In this document: piece after piece, positions 34,376 to 46,877 of the stretch
Position numbering within the stretch: position 1 is the stretch's first letter
Layout of the letters: each line of letters begins with the position of its first letter
Notes under the pieces: generated by a model
What the model saw: only the letters and a program-made list of their open reading frames with translations
The model's database searches: none
Told to the model about the DNA's origin: nothing
Position numbers and translations under genes: made by a program
Source of the DNA: Russula earlei
Lineage: Eukaryota; Basidiomycota; Agaricomycetes; Russulales; Russulaceae
Reading direction: 5' to 3'
DNA: 64,000 nt
NCBI GenBank assembly: GCA_025769875.1
Contig: JAGFNK010000297.1
Location: forward strand, 1-64,000

Positions 34376-37300
34376 TCAGGGGTTAAACGTTAGTCCTAGT
34401 TGCTCCCTGAATTTGAGGAACTTGACACGACCAAGGTTCTTGGTGAACATGTCGGCTGGGTTGTTAGCCCCTTCAATAAAGAATAGCTCCACCTGTTTAT
34501 TTTGAATGACTTCACGAATGAAGTGATAGCGCAAATCAATGTGTTTGATGCGCTTTTCTTGTACAGGGTTGGAGGCTAAGAATATTGAGCCTTGGTTATC
34601 ACCGAACAGTGGGATGGGAGCAAGATTGATGCCAAGTTCTGTTAGTAAGGATTTGATCCAAACTAACTGTCTGCTTGTGTCAGAGAGCGACATATACTCG
34701 GCTTCAGTGGAGGAGAGCGCAACTGTTTTCTGCGCTTGTGAGTTCCACGAAAATATTGCTCCAGCCAGGTTCACCATATAGCCTGTAGTGGACTTCCGAT
34801 TGGTCGGATTAGAAGCCCAGTCAGAGTCGGCATATGCCATTAGGCCACCATTGGATGGTCCATCATAGACCAAGGCATAATTGGTGGTTCCCAAGAGGTA
34901 TCAGCAAATATAGTATGCACGATTTAAATGATCCTCTGAGGGATTGGCAGCATGTTGCGACAACTTTGTGACAGCAAAGGCTATGTCTGGATGCGTTCCA
35001 AGCATTATGTATAGGAGTGATCCTATAACTTGCTGGAATTTCGACCGCAAGGCTGGGTCAGCAGCGGAAGTGTTGGGAGAGGGGTGATAGCCCTCTGGTA
35101 GTGGAGTAGGAGCAGGGTTTGCATTAAGCAAGTTGAAACGCTGCAGCACTTTCTTTAGATATTCAGTCTGGTCCAGATGGATCTGGCCGGACTTGCGTTG
35201 AATGCGCATGCATAGAAATTCTTGGGCATCGCCCAGATCTCGACATTCCCAGAGCTTCATGAAGCGCTCCTTGGTTTTATTTATTTGTTTTTTGTCTGCT
35301 CCAAAGAAGAGCACATCATCAACATAGACGATGGCTATGATGCTCTTGTCTTTACTAACAAAGAGCCCAGAGTCAGACATAAGGCGAATAAGGCCGAGCA
35401 AGGCCATGGACTTGTCAAGGGCTTTCCACCATGCAAGTGCCGCTTGCTTGAGTCCATATATTGCGCGTTTAAGGCGCATGACTTTGCACTCTTGGCCTTT
35501 TATTTTGAAGCCCTCAGGCTGCTCCATATAGTGCTCTTCATTGAGCTCACCATAGAGAAAGGCAGTTCTGACGTCTAGTCCGCTAATGTGCCAGTTTTTG
35601 AGCGCTGCGAGCGCAATCATCAGGTGGACTGTCTCAAACTGTACCATGAGTGAGAATATTTCATCATAGTCAATGCCTTCTACTTGGGAGAAGCCTTTGG
35701 CGACTAGTCTGGCTTTTTTATGACCATCAGACTTAAGGTCGAATACCCATCTGTTTTTAATTATTTTGCGATCCTTGGGAGGATCGACTAGTTCAAAGAC
35801 TTTGCATCTGCAGAGGGATTCCAACTCCTCGTGACAAGCATCTTTCCACTCCTTTTGGAGTTCACTTGGCATTCGCAGAATGTCCCTAAAGGTCCATTCG
35901 CGAATCTTCGCAGTATCGGGTGCTTCTGAACTTAGTGGAACTGCTTGGGCGAGCAGATAGTTCAGAAATTTGACTCCCCCTTCCCTTGCAAGACATAGAA
36001 TGTCTTCTACCTCATCCTCAGAGGCTTGCGGCGGTTGATCATCAAGGACGACAGGAGGGTAAGGGCCTGGTACAGCCGATCCTGACGTACTACCCTCACC
36101 GGAGCTACCAGGTTGGTTTTCTGTCATTGTTCTCCATGTGCGTGTGCGCCGAACGTCTTTTTCCACTTCTGTGGGGTGTCTGCGTTCACCATAGACGTTG
36201 CCAGGACAGGTAGGTACTTTCCTCAACCGCTGAGACCTTCGAAGAGGTACAGGTTCTTCAACAGGAGGAGGGGACGGTGTAGGAGGGACGGGCGTTTGCT
36301 CGCGTTCCTCTTCTTCTGGCACCTGTATAGGCTGCTCATCATCCTCATTTTTAATTGTAGGGAATGGGTCATCAACACCAGGAATGGTGTCTTTGACAGG
36401 TTGTTGCAGTAGATCCTCATGCGGTTCATTAATCCGCGTGGTACCTTTGGTGCGTGCTTTGTCGCATTTGGGGTACAGGGTCTCATTGTACAGGGCGGTA
36501 GCATTTGTGTAAAGCATATTATTTGGGAGGCTCATAAAGAGTGAGGCTTTGATCCCCTCAGTATGACCAAGGTAGATCATAAGCTCGCTTTTAGGCAAAA
36601 GCTTATTGACTCGACGCTTTTCTGGTATGTGCACATATGCACCGCAACCAAATACTCTGAGGTGTGAGATATCAGGGACCTCATTCTTTAGGACTTCATA
36701 GGGTGTACGCCATTGAAGGCGTTTGGCAGGTGTCCTATTGTAACAGTGTGTCCCATGATTCACTGCAAATTCCCACCAGGAGGGAGGTAGACAAGCTTCA
36801 AGGCGCATCACCTGAGCTTTGTCCATTACAGTGTGCATAAAGTGCTCTGTGCGTCCATTCTGTTGTGGAGTGTATGGGGCGCTTTGCAGGATTTTAATTC
36901 CCTCATCCTTTAGGACGTTGTCAAAGGCCTTGGACTTGTACTCTCCGCCAGCATCAGACATCCACTCTTTAATTCCTGCTTTGTATTGGTTCTTGACCAT
37001 AGCAAGGAATTGCTTGATGGCCATGATGGTCAACTTTTTATTTTTTAGGAGTGTGATCCATGCATAGGAGGAATAATCATCAATGAAGCTGACGAAATAT
37101 TCGTACTTATGATACGACTTCACAGGGAAACTCTTAAGGTCCGAGTGAATATGCTCGAACGGTGCGGAAGCATGAGTTTCAGAAGGGGGGTGTGCAGATG
37201 CAGGCATCTTGCCTTGTGCACAGCCAGGACATACCGGCTGTTCCTGAGGGATTTTCAGGTCTTCAGGGAGACCCTTGGTATGTGTCTTTGCATGTGTTAT

Positions 37301-39229
37301 GACATCCTTAGATGGGTGGCCAAGGTGTCAGTGAATGACATCATAGTCTACCGTGTAGATAAGAGAATGCGCTTGCACACTTTCAATTGAGGCGTCTAAC
37401 CAATACGTGGTTTGACCCAGGAATAAGGGGTAAGAGGACAGGATTATTCGTCCATCCTCTCTTAGGGAAATATGTCTATTATTCCCTAATGCATGCATTC
37501 CTTGTTGTAAAAACTCCCCCATAGATAATATCCGAGTGTTAATCTTTGGAATATAGAGAACAGGAGAAATGCGCGTGACAACCATTTTAGAGTTGACAGT
37601 GTGCCGAAGCAACACAGCGCCTTTGCCTTCCACATATATTGTGTTATTGGCAGTTTTAACAGGGGATCTTTCGTGCAGCAAAGCCGGCGTATACTCTATA
37701 AAATCTTTTATTTCGAAGGTGAAGTGTGCAGACGCGCCAGAGTCTAGGAGCCATAAGGATCCCATTTTACTCAAGTCGTGGTTTCCTCTACATCTCAAAC
37801 AATTGGTGTTACATTCACTATGCAGGGAACTACTTCCTGCGCTAATTTGTACATTGTGCAATATAAGTGAACATGTTTTAGACATATTTAGCCCGCTTAG
37901 GGGCTGGGGAGATGCTAAAGGGTTCTTTAGTGAGTGAAAAGAGAGAGAGAGGCACACGCATGCTTCGTTATCTTTGGGGTCGCTGCCCCAATCAAGTGCT
38001 TCATCCGACGGAGTCGGAGCATGCTCAGGGGTGGCAGCACCTTCTGAGGTACCGTCATATATGTCGAATAAATCCAACATATATGTTTGGGCGAAGTCGC
38101 CATCAACCTGGTCCATAGGCTCAGGGATGGGCAACGGTAATTTGACTGCACTTGATGAGGCAGTGGATTGAGTCGAGATCCGCTGCTCGAGGGTCTTGAC
38201 TGTCTGTATAGTGGGAGTTACCCCAAGATCGTCAGCAAGATCAAGCACTTTGTTTAAGGCCTTGTAAGGGCCGTGAATGCGTTTGTGGGGGTCAGTCACA
38301 ATAGGGACGGTATGTTGTTGGATCCCTGAGGGACCAAGATGGGCGATAGTGGTAATGGTCGGGAGTGGGAGTGCAGCAACGTCCGCAATATGAGAATGTC
38401 CAGGACCATGGCTATGATCAGCCTTCTCCTTGCCTTTCCCTTTTCCTTTGCCACTGCGCTTACCGCGCTGGCACTTGTCCTTATCTTCATTGCACTTGGG
38501 CTTATTGCCCTGCTGCTGATTCGAGAAGGAGGGGTCACCATGCTTGCACTTGACAGCTGAAAGCTTCTGCGCGCTGTGCTTCTTGCCTGTTCCGTGATTG
38601 ATCTCAGTTTGATATTGAGAGATGATAGCCTCTCGGACGTCCTTAGCGTTAAGGTTGGCCAGTTCATAATTCTGAGTAACAATGTGGACAAGCATTTCCC
38701 ATTTCTGGGGAATGGCGGCAAGGATGATGAGTGCCTGCAAGGTATCAGGGATAGGAAGGGAGGAGGCGGTGAGATGCTGGAATGCAGCGTGTATGCGATC
38801 TATTTGTGGGCCAGGATGTTGGCTCGGGTTAATGCGAATGGAGATGGCTTCTTTAAAGTCCTTATAGATGCTAACTGTAGTTGCCATGCCATAAAGGGTT
38901 TCAAGGCGATTCCAGATAGTTTCAGCGTTATCCAAAGACATAAGATCTTGTTGGATCGCAATGCTTGATCTAAGGACCATATGACCGACTGCCATATCAT
39001 TTCCTTTGTTCCATTCTCTCAGGGCTATGATAGCGGCAGCCTGGGCAGCAATCTCTTCAGCAAGAGGCGCCTGAGGAAGTCCAGGAAGTGTTGGCATGTC
39101 AAACATGCCATTGCAATAACCCCACAGTCCAACGGACATGAGGTAGGCTTTCATAGCCTTTGACCAAATACCATAGTTTGTGCCATCAAGTATGGGGACA
39201 ACAGGGGCAGAGGGTTGAGATGACAACAT
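34376..39229 (-). pseudogene. Copia gag-pol polyprotein with two TGA stops
   Basis: The start MLSSQPSAPVVPILDG is at 39229. Gag follows (TNYGIWSKAMKAYLM; DLMSLDNAETIWNRLETLYG; a Lys/Gly-rich basic tail KRSGKGKGKGKEKADH). Then come protease (LWLLDSGASAHF, near 37740), the pre-integrase HLGHPS...CPGCAQGK, and integrase (HSDLKSFP, WMSDAGGEYKS, SAPYTPQQNGRTEHF). Reverse transcriptase follows (KARLVAKGFSQVEGIDY; YVDDVLFFGADK) and RNase H (AYADSDWASNP, SSTEAEYMSLSD, TKNLGRVKF), ending at 34376. The frame is single but for a TGA at 37328-37330, between VIH and HLGHPS, where Trp is expected, and a TGA near 34898, in YIC*YLLGT, where Arg is expected. No CCHC knuckle is visible in gag. Apart from the stops the catalytic residues look intact. 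Confidence 0.9.
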
Positions 39230-39383
39230 AATAGCTGTTAGAAAGGGGCTTAGAGGTCGTCAGTAAGAGTATTTGTATTCAAACAAGCCAACATAGTCTC
39301 CCCTTAGGGTAGACTAGCTCGCCGCAGCATGCAGGCTTCAGGGATGCTTCGCCATCGTTGCAGCCGATGAAGGTGCATGGCTT

Positions 39384-39398
39384 GCAGGGCCCATAACC
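39384..39398 (-). other. Copia primer-binding site matching initiator tRNA-Met anticodon arm
   Basis: Directly next to the 5' LTR the plus strand reads GCAGGGCCCATAACC. This equals the anticodon arm of eukaryotic initiator tRNA-Met (yeast reads GCAGGGCUCAUAACC). The element RNA therefore carries its complement. Drosophila copia and yeast Ty5 prime from a half-tRNA-iMet in this way; use here is inferred from the match. Confidence 0.75.
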
Positions 39399-39783
39399 TG
39401 TTGCACAGCATAGAGCACAGCTAACAGGCCAAGCAACCCACCTTAGAGGTTGTGCTAATGCTCAAGTGATATTGGGGTGTAGAGCAATATGTATACTCGT
39501 CTACAAGTATGGTATTTATACCTCTATGACCCAGGGCTGTTCCTAAGTCCAAAAGAGGTGACTACAGGTGTCCACTATATCGTGCATTCAGTGATGCGTG
39601 ATGTGGAAACGTTCTAGACACAGCATAAGGCTGCATCTTCTGATAGATAGCGTAGTATGCGTAACCCTATTGCCATAAGTGCATATACTAAAGTTCTGTC
39701 TAACATGTAACATCTATGAGTGGATCTTGAACCTTGTATGAAGGTCTTCGCCTTCTTTGATCCGTTCGGGTTCCGGTTCAACA
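39399..39783 (-). repeat. Copia 5' LTR
   Basis: It is the same length as the 3' LTR and differs from it at about 14 positions, nearly all of which are CpG in the inferred ancestor. It starts TGTTGCACAGC and ends GGTTCAACA, followed by the AGGGG duplication. Confidence 0.93.
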
Positions 39784-41074
39784 AGGGGAGCATCCCTCCC
39801 TCCTTCTGAGATTAATAGCGACCGCGGCGGACAGCCGGTTTCCACCTTGACATCGAGGCACAACAATCGCTTCCACTCCCTGCAGGCCTACATCATATTC
39901 TGTTCACCAATCCTTTGATGTGGAGAACGAAATCCATCTGACCGTCGTCCAACACGCAGAGGATGATGACACTGCCAGCCCAGCACCTGAGCGAGTAAAA
40001 CAAAAAGAGGGCTTGGGTCATCAAGAACCCGATCCGGATCGCATCGTAACATTCGTGTTTACGTTCTATAGTATCTCACCAACTTGAAGCAGTAAACCTG
40101 TGCACAATAAAGGAGACTTTGACACTGGCGCTAACACACTCCGGACCGGCTACGACGGAGCCCGAACTCTGATGATATCTGTATTTCTCTAGGCCGTTTT
40201 GATTATCGAAGAGTCTCGGTATGACGACGCTATGGGCGATGAGCGGGCTTCGAAGGACTATGATCTCGACAATAGTACGCTGCAGGCTCTAAATAGATTA
40301 CATTGGACCTTTTTCCTGGAACGAACCATGACAGATGTACAAAACCTGAAGCTACAAAAGATCCTCGGCAGATATGAATCCGAGATCTCCGTGCATTTAC
40401 AACGAAGCTGACAGTAGGGTCGACGTCTTACTGTATCCTTTTCTCTGATGGAACTCATCGTCATCTTCGTCTCGATCATCTCAATCTGCGCTCTACATCG
40501 GTACATTACGTCCGACTGGAGGGTACACAAGCACTCGATTGGGACAAAAAAGATCCTTTCGAGGCAAAGCACGCTTCGCAACTTCGATTATCGATGACGC
40601 GGTCCAAGCACTCAAGGAAAACCATGATCGCGGTCACAGATAACAGCTCTTCTTCCCAGAATCTTACTTTCCGTTACCTTTTATGCTCCTAAAACCACTT
40701 GCACCAGACACGTCGGAGCGCTTCATTCGTTATGTCCGAGTGCCTCCCGATTGCCATTGCCACCGCCCCGTCCGCCTCGCTCGCCCGCGCCGCAGTACGG
40801 ATTATGCAGCACGATACGAGTCGCCATTTCCGAGTTCACGCGCTCGTTTCGTTTCGTCGGGACAAAATGTGACGGATGCTCCCCAAACGTACAGTGTGCG
40901 CATTCGTGCGAGCGTGTGAGCGTGATTCAGCAGGGCTACCATCCCACCGACACATATCTGATCTTACTCCCCTGGTCTTCCGAGCGTCCGACGCGCCTAT
41001 ACACACGGCAAATGCTCTCTGACATTCCTTTTCATGTCCTCTAGACCTCACCGAGGGGGAGCGCTGATCTTTTT
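39784..41074 (+). other. Unassigned stretch with exon-like open frames
   Basis: An open run near 39890-40090 (FDVENEIHLTVVQHAEDD) and an exon-like frame at 40195-40411 preceded by a TTTCTCTAG acceptor (AVLIIEESRYDDAMGDE, LDNSTLQALNRLHWTFFLE) look like pieces of a host gene. A further frame at about 40450-40685 contains DGTHRHLRLDHLNL. I recognise no family and cannot build a full gene. It was contiguous with the BBC1-like promoter region before the copia insertion. Confidence 0.3.
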
Positions 41075-41872
41075 TTGGCCCCAAAACGGACTGGTCTCCA
41101 GCGCGTAGGGGGTATTCGCTTCCGAAATCAAGGCCAGCCTGAGATGATTGGCAGAACTGAAGGCTCGCCTCCTCCCTGCAGTACAACAGGAGCATCATTC
41201 AAAGCCGGTCCTTCTGGTAAGCGTGCAGGGACTCGTGACAATGCCGTGCATATGGCCTTGGGAGATATGTGGAGGCCACCAAGGGCAGGAGTCAGGGGAC
41301 TGATGACTTCGAAGAGTGCGTCCAGTTCATCAGCAGTGGGTTTGAGAAAAGCCGAGGGCCGACCTCACGTGTCTACACACACGAGGTTTCAAACTTGTTT
41401 GATGAACTGGACCCACGGTTTGACATCGGCAGTCCCCCCGACTCCTGCCCTTGGCTTCCACATATCTCCCAAGGCCATGCCCAATGCTCAGGGGACAATG
41501 GCCCTCTACCTTGCCAAAGGTGGTGGCAGTGATAGGCCCTTGGGCCTTTCGTGCCGTCACGTCCTCATTGGATCCAAGGAAGCCAACGTCAACTATGTTC
41601 ACCACCCCGGTGGGTGTCCTAAAGACATTCTCCTTCTCGGCAAGAGCGCTTTCATTTGTTCTCAAAGTTCAATTTTCTCTCTCGACCCTTTCCCGCTTCC
41701 ACCCCTCCTCACCTTCCCCTCATCTCTCTTCGCGGCCGCTAGACGCTTCATCGCCAGACCACTTGCCATCACCATCCGCGTCACCGAGAAGAAAAGAGCA
41801 GAGATCGGAACGGTGTTGATCAACCCCTGTCAATATCGTTGTCATGTTAACGCCAGAGGTAGTACGAGATAA
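41075..41872 (+). pseudogene. Truncated member of an Agaricomycete family (CRHVL motif)
   Basis: The central part reads PPTPALGFHISPKAMPNAQG, TMALYLAKGGGSDRPLGLSC, RHVLIGSKEANVNYVHHP and PKDILLLGKSAF. I associate this with a large mushroom family whose members carry GLTCRHVLFG followed by a coiled coil. Upstream, the matching sequence is spread over other frames (for example EECVQFISSGFEKSRG near 41310). The expected downstream half is missing, being replaced by a Pro/Leu-rich tail. It is most likely a decayed gene. The CRHV block recalls a protease histidine environment, but no catalytic serine part is visible and no activity is proposed. Confidence 0.5.
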
Positions 41873-42052
41873 GATGTGCCAAATAGGGTAAAGAATATAT
41901 GACATTCTCTGATCAGAACTCGGAGAAGACTAGTAAGTACAGTAGAGTATAAATAGTCCTTCCTGGAACAAATGAAAGTCCCGCCGGGTTCATCATCAGG
42001 GTGCGTGTCTAAGGAAAAATTGCCTCTACTCATGAAAATCGTTCCAATCAAT

Positions 42053-43964
42053 CTATGATGAGATTGGATCGGCTTGATGAGGTAACGAGCTGAGTCGTTC
42101 TGTACTGTATGCTACAAGTCCACTTCGACACAAATTGTGCTTTCTGCCTTCGCAATCCGTCCACACGGCGGCCTCTAGGTCAATGGCGGGGCTCAACCCG
42201 TCGGGCTTGTCACCGGGCTGCTCCCCGGACGTGACATTGCCAGTGCACAATCCGTGATGACTCGTCTGTGACGTCGGAAACTGCTCGTAGGCAGTGTCTA
42301 CGCTCACCTCAATCCGGGTGGATGGGATTGGTGCTGGGGAGTTCCGTTTCGCATTCGGGGGTTTGATCTCATGGCCTTGGACGCTTTGGGATACGCTTAT
42401 GAGAGTCATCGACGACCGTGAGAATCGGAAAGCAGAGGAAGGAAGGGGAAGCGAGTCGCACATGTTAGTAGACCCAGAGACAAAGTCCGTTAGCGAGCGA
42501 TACATCCGCGTCGCAGCGATTGCCAACGTGATCAGCCCCGGAAACTGAAACATCTATTTATCTCGGCGGGGGCGTGTGAGCATCGCCCGTTTCGTTGAAC
42601 TGAAGACGGCAACGTACGAGATTGAACGGATCTGTTATTTTCAAGACTGGCGTCAGTCTGGAAACCCTCATATAAAACACTGGGAAAGAATAAACAGCAC
42701 CATTCAAATCCAAGTAAATGAATATCTGAGACGTTACGTCTCAATAATCGGAATGAAAACGCGCAGGACTATTACAAGACTTACTGTGGGTGGGACCTCC
42801 GCGATGGTGGCAAGTAAGAGCCAAATGACACCCTTACGAACAGAGAACACGTCAACAGATATCAAAAATGACAAGGGGATCTCCACGATCCTACCTGATT
42901 CCAGAGGATGCGTCCGATCCCAAATGCGCCGCCGCCGAGACGGCGCAGGCCGATCAATCCAGCGAGCACGGTGAGAAGTAAGACGACATCGGTGATGAGG
43001 GTTACGGTGATATTAGCTTTGTTTATCTCGCTATTCAGCACAAGGCATGTTCTCAGAGACTCGGACCATATTGAGCGAAGCTACAGGTAGATTAGCCTCG
43101 AATGTGGGACGGCAGCTCTGAATGATTGAATACCCGCACGATCCCTGGTAAAAGATCGAGCGTTAAAAGGCATTGATGATCGTCGGTAGGATGGGACTTG
43201 CCTTGGATAATGACTGCAACATTGACCGCCCATACACCAGTTGCGATAGCAACGACAATCTTGTTTCTGTTCCAAATGGCAATGCTGGAAGCCTCGATGA
43301 GTGCTGGGTTGGGAACCGGCAAGTAGGCGACGTACACACGCAATACAATCAAGAGTGAAGCGGCGGCAACGCCAAGGTAGCTAAAGATCTGGAGGAGCAG
43401 ATCGTCCCTTCATCGCAGGCGAGAGTGGATCACAGAGGACTCACGAGTTCAAATGTGATCCAGACCTCAAGATCGTGGCACATCCGAATGAGGATGGTGA
43501 TGACTTGGACTCGGCACGCGCTACCTACCTGACAGTCGATCCGAGTCGTAGCGTCAAGATCGACGAAGTTCAGGATTACGGCCACAAGGGTGGTTACGCG
43601 CGTAAGGGAGTAGATCTAGAGACCGTTCAGTCGCTCGTTCCGGCGTAGGCGACGAACGCCCAGCGTCAACGAACCCATATCGTCCACCGGTACGGGCGAC
43701 GCCCTCGGAGGATATTCCACTCATAGTCGAGAGTTGTGAAGAACTCCCAACTGGAAGTGGGCGGTGAGAGCGGGAGGCCGGCGCAGGGACCGCAAACCTA
43801 CATGTAAAGACCGTTTATGGCGTGCCAGAAGTTCTTGAGTACCGCTGCAGAGACGTGGGTTCATTACGCTTTCCGATCTCTCCAGCGTCAGACTCCACTG
43901 GCCAAAAAAATGCATGCGCACCAAAATCCTGCAGAGCTACGGCGGGTTCGCGAAAGTTGACCAT
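42053..43964 (-). CDS. Multi-pass membrane protein, Agaricomycete family, paralog 3
   Basis: The start at 43964 gives MVNFREPAVALQDFG, followed by a GTGCGC donor at the same codon as in the other two paralogs. The third coding block reads WEFFTTLDYEWNILRGRRPYRW (near 43735). A membrane segment reads SIAIWNRNKIVVAIATGVWA followed by VNVAVIIQG (near 43250). The last membrane segment, FPGLITLAIAATRMYRSLTDF (near 42530), leads to a cytoplasmic tail ending at 42053. It lies about 17 kb from the tandem pair, so it is a dispersed copy. The tail differs from those of paralogs 1 and 2. Middle junctions are not fully resolved, and a break cannot be excluded. Confidence 0.6.
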
Positions 43965-44764
43965 GCTTCTGGCGAGGAAAACGGTAGGAGAGGGAAGATA
44001 GGGTTCGAGACGACGGCACTCTATCCCACATCGCACGGGTACTCTGATCTTTAAACGCCATCGACTGCAGATTGTATCACGCAATCTTCAGGCCGTGACA
44101 TCGCTGCTGCGCGGGGATAGCGGTCATAATCAACTGACGGTGTACATGCTTCCACATCACCGTCAGCCCCGAACTTCCACTGGCAGTGTCAACCAACCTG
44201 TTGTGTTGCCAAGCGAAACGAGGTAGCGTCTATCGGGAGCTGCCTTTTTTTTTTTTTTTCCCTTTTAACGAGATTCCGTTGAAGATAGAATTGATGACGA
44301 GGGGACCAAAATAAGGCATTTGATATCGCAGCGACGCTGAGGCCTGAGCGCGCGGCTGGGGGGAAGGAGAGCCCGGAGATGTCACACACACCGGAACGAT
44401 GCGGTTGACAGATCGGTGTCGAAACAACCACATGGTTGCCAGTGGGTCTCGAGGGCAATGCGGCCTATTATTCGTTGGCGTTGAGTGCCGACCGCCGTCT
44501 GTGAGCCGAGTCCCATGTGAGTGAGTGAGTGAGTGAGTGGCGCCTAAGGCTTGCGAGTTACGTGGAGAGCAACCAGGTTCACCGCGGTCCGCGGCTCACA
44601 GCCAAGCTGAAAGAGCCGTTGACTGCGTTGACTGCTAGATCAAGACAGGCATTCATGGTATCGCCATCAAGGTGTAGCTCATTACTTTCGACCCCAGGCA
44701 TGGCTCACCTTTTCCCATTGTGACTAGGTAGATGTGCTTTGGATATGAGACAATTCACAGATAC
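43965..44764. other. Intergenic region with simple repeats
   Basis: It contains a 16-base T run near 44246 and a GTGA tetranucleotide repeat at 44517-44539. No gene or RNA is recognised. It ends at the left end of the hAT element. Confidence 0.5.
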
Positions 44765-45792
44765 TAGGGCTGTTCACCATACCGTATTACAGGTACGGCC
44801 GTATATTTGACGGGTCCAAATGGGTCTACCTGTCCTGACCCCGTACTGTATATCAACTTACTGTGAACTCAAACGGGATGGTATGGGGGATTGAATGGCT
44901 GTATTACGGGTAATGGGTCATATATTAGGAACTAAACTACTGATACAACACGTTCTCATTGCAAGTGCAATTTCTTTTTGACTAGTATAAGGGTCCTGAT
45001 GGTCTCTGCCTTCAAGCTAGCACAACAGAGAGAGATTGTGTCTCAGCCACCAGAGAAAACCCTCTCTACAGCCACTGCAGAAGCTGATGATGACAGTGAG
45101 CTGTGAATAAAAGGAAAGAAAAAAGAAAAACTCACCCAAAATGGACAAGATGTCACATGCCAGCCGATACAAGTTGGGAAAAGAAGTTTGGCAGCACAAC
45201 CACCACTGAATTGGATTGCAAGTGTCAAAATCCTCTTGGGGGAGCTTCCAGAACTCAAGGAGTTTGTCGATCAGCACATGAGGTTTCTGGAATCGAGCAG
45301 TAAAATTCTTCTGTGGGGAGCAGTTGAGCGTCAAGGCGGTCTGAGTGGATGGGTTAGATGGGGAAGCACATGGTGCTATCTTGTTTGCATAATGTGTCTT
45401 GTAATACACATGAAGCTTGTTCTTTGCCACTTTGAGGAAAGGCGCAAGATCTTCATTGCCTTCAAACTCGTCCAAAAGTGCTGAATATGAGATATGAGGG
45501 TCCAAAACTCAAGACAGTTTCAGTGTGATAGATGAATGATTCATGAGATGAGACTTATGAGATGCCCACAGATAGAAAGGCAACTCATCAAATTTATAAT
45601 AATATTCACTGAGTTTTAGATGGGCATTGGAGAGGCCTTGAATGAGCCGGGGGGATAAACCCTGTTCCTCACAAAGAATGTCCCTGATTTTGGCCTGGAG
45701 TCCACGGAAGATTGTTTGAGTGGAAGAGATCATTGGTTTCTTTTTTGCTGACATTTGAGTAGTGGCAGACTGGAATGACTTCAGCCAGCACG

Positions 45793-46620
45793 TGTCAAGA
45801 CACGTACTGCTGATCACTAAGGACTCAGGAGCAGGTGGGCAGGGGTCGGAACAGATGGTACGCGGCGTAAACAGCGTTGAACAGGAGGACGAGCCAAACG
45901 ACTAGAAGATACCAGATGGGGACTGGTACGTGTTGCAGGAGGCAGAGGCGAAGAGTAGAGGCCAGTGCTGCGAGGGACTTTAAACAAGGCGGTCGTTGAA
46001 GAGTACCTTGAAGACGAGGGAAGGCTTTAGACTGAGCAGTCGCAGGGGAGTACCCAGGAAGTGGAGAGTATCACAAATGGACAGTCTGATGACTGCCATG
46101 CTTCATTGGGGCTTATATACAGTGTACAGGGTCAATTACAAAGCACTGGGACTATTCTAGACTCTTTGGTACCATCCAATAGGACTACAGAGGCATAAAC
46201 TTGCTTGTGTCAAGTTTCAGGCTTACTGAGCGCATTACTGATCATTGTGGAGCGATGACATCATTATGATGTCACTGTGGAGCGCTTAGTGAGCCTATGA
46301 GGTCACTGTGGAGTCGCTCAGTCAGCCATGATGTCATTGGAGCCTTGATGACGTCAGATGATTTATGCAACAGTTTCTAAGAGTTTGTGCCGCTGTTTCG
46401 GGTCCATGGTGGCTGAGTGGCCATGTGGTTGCCACGCGATGATTACCCGATTAGGAAACAGGTGCCTGGTCGTGTTATAGTGTCTTTGCAATAGCAATAT
46501 CTTGTACCGCAGGAGGGATAGCCCAGAAAATGGAAGGGAGTCGGCAATGCAAAGTGAGAGAGGTTTTTCTTGAGTAAAATAGGACAATCTTCGGCCAAGA
46601 CTTGGCCTTGGTTCGTAACA
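45793..46620. repeat. Family-A solo LTR, copy 3 (828 bp), TSD GCACG
   Basis: It starts TGTCAAGACACG and ends TTCGTAACA, with GCACG at 45788-45792 and 46621-46625. It is inserted in hAT transposase coding sequence, and the flanking translations join in order across it. Confidence 0.95.
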
Positions 46621-46877
46621 GCACGTTACCATCTCGATCACCCTCCAATCTTGCTCAGTCAGGCGATGTTGGATTAAATCTTCATGTTGGTAGATGTAGG
46701 TGTTGATAGCTTCATGATGTTGTAATGCTCGGCCTAGAACTGTGTCAGATGAGTATGTTTGGACTAAACACCACTTACGAAGCATCTGGTGGGTTGACAA
46801 CCATCTGGTCTTGACATCTAGAATAAGCAATTATGCAGTACTGCCGGCATCCACTAATTCTTCTGAAAGATACATCC

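Larger units (their letters stand above)
33942..39783 (-). mobile_element. Complete Ty1/copia retrotransposon, 5842 bp, TSD AGGGG
   Basis: Two 385-bp LTRs (33942-34326 and 39399-39783) bound gag-pol in Pseudoviridae order (gag, protease, integrase, reverse transcriptase, RNase H) on the minus strand. AGGGG occurs at 33937-33941 and 39784-39788. The LTRs start TGTTG and end TTCAACA on the plus strand. Only two in-frame stops interrupt the polyprotein, and the reverse transcriptase YVDD is intact. LTR differences are nearly all transitions at CpG sites. It lies in the upstream region of the BBC1-like gene, in the same orientation. Confidence 0.95.

Noticed and set aside
44517..44539. GTGA repeat as a regulatory element
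   Set aside because: It is a simple tetranucleotide microsatellite with no supporting context.
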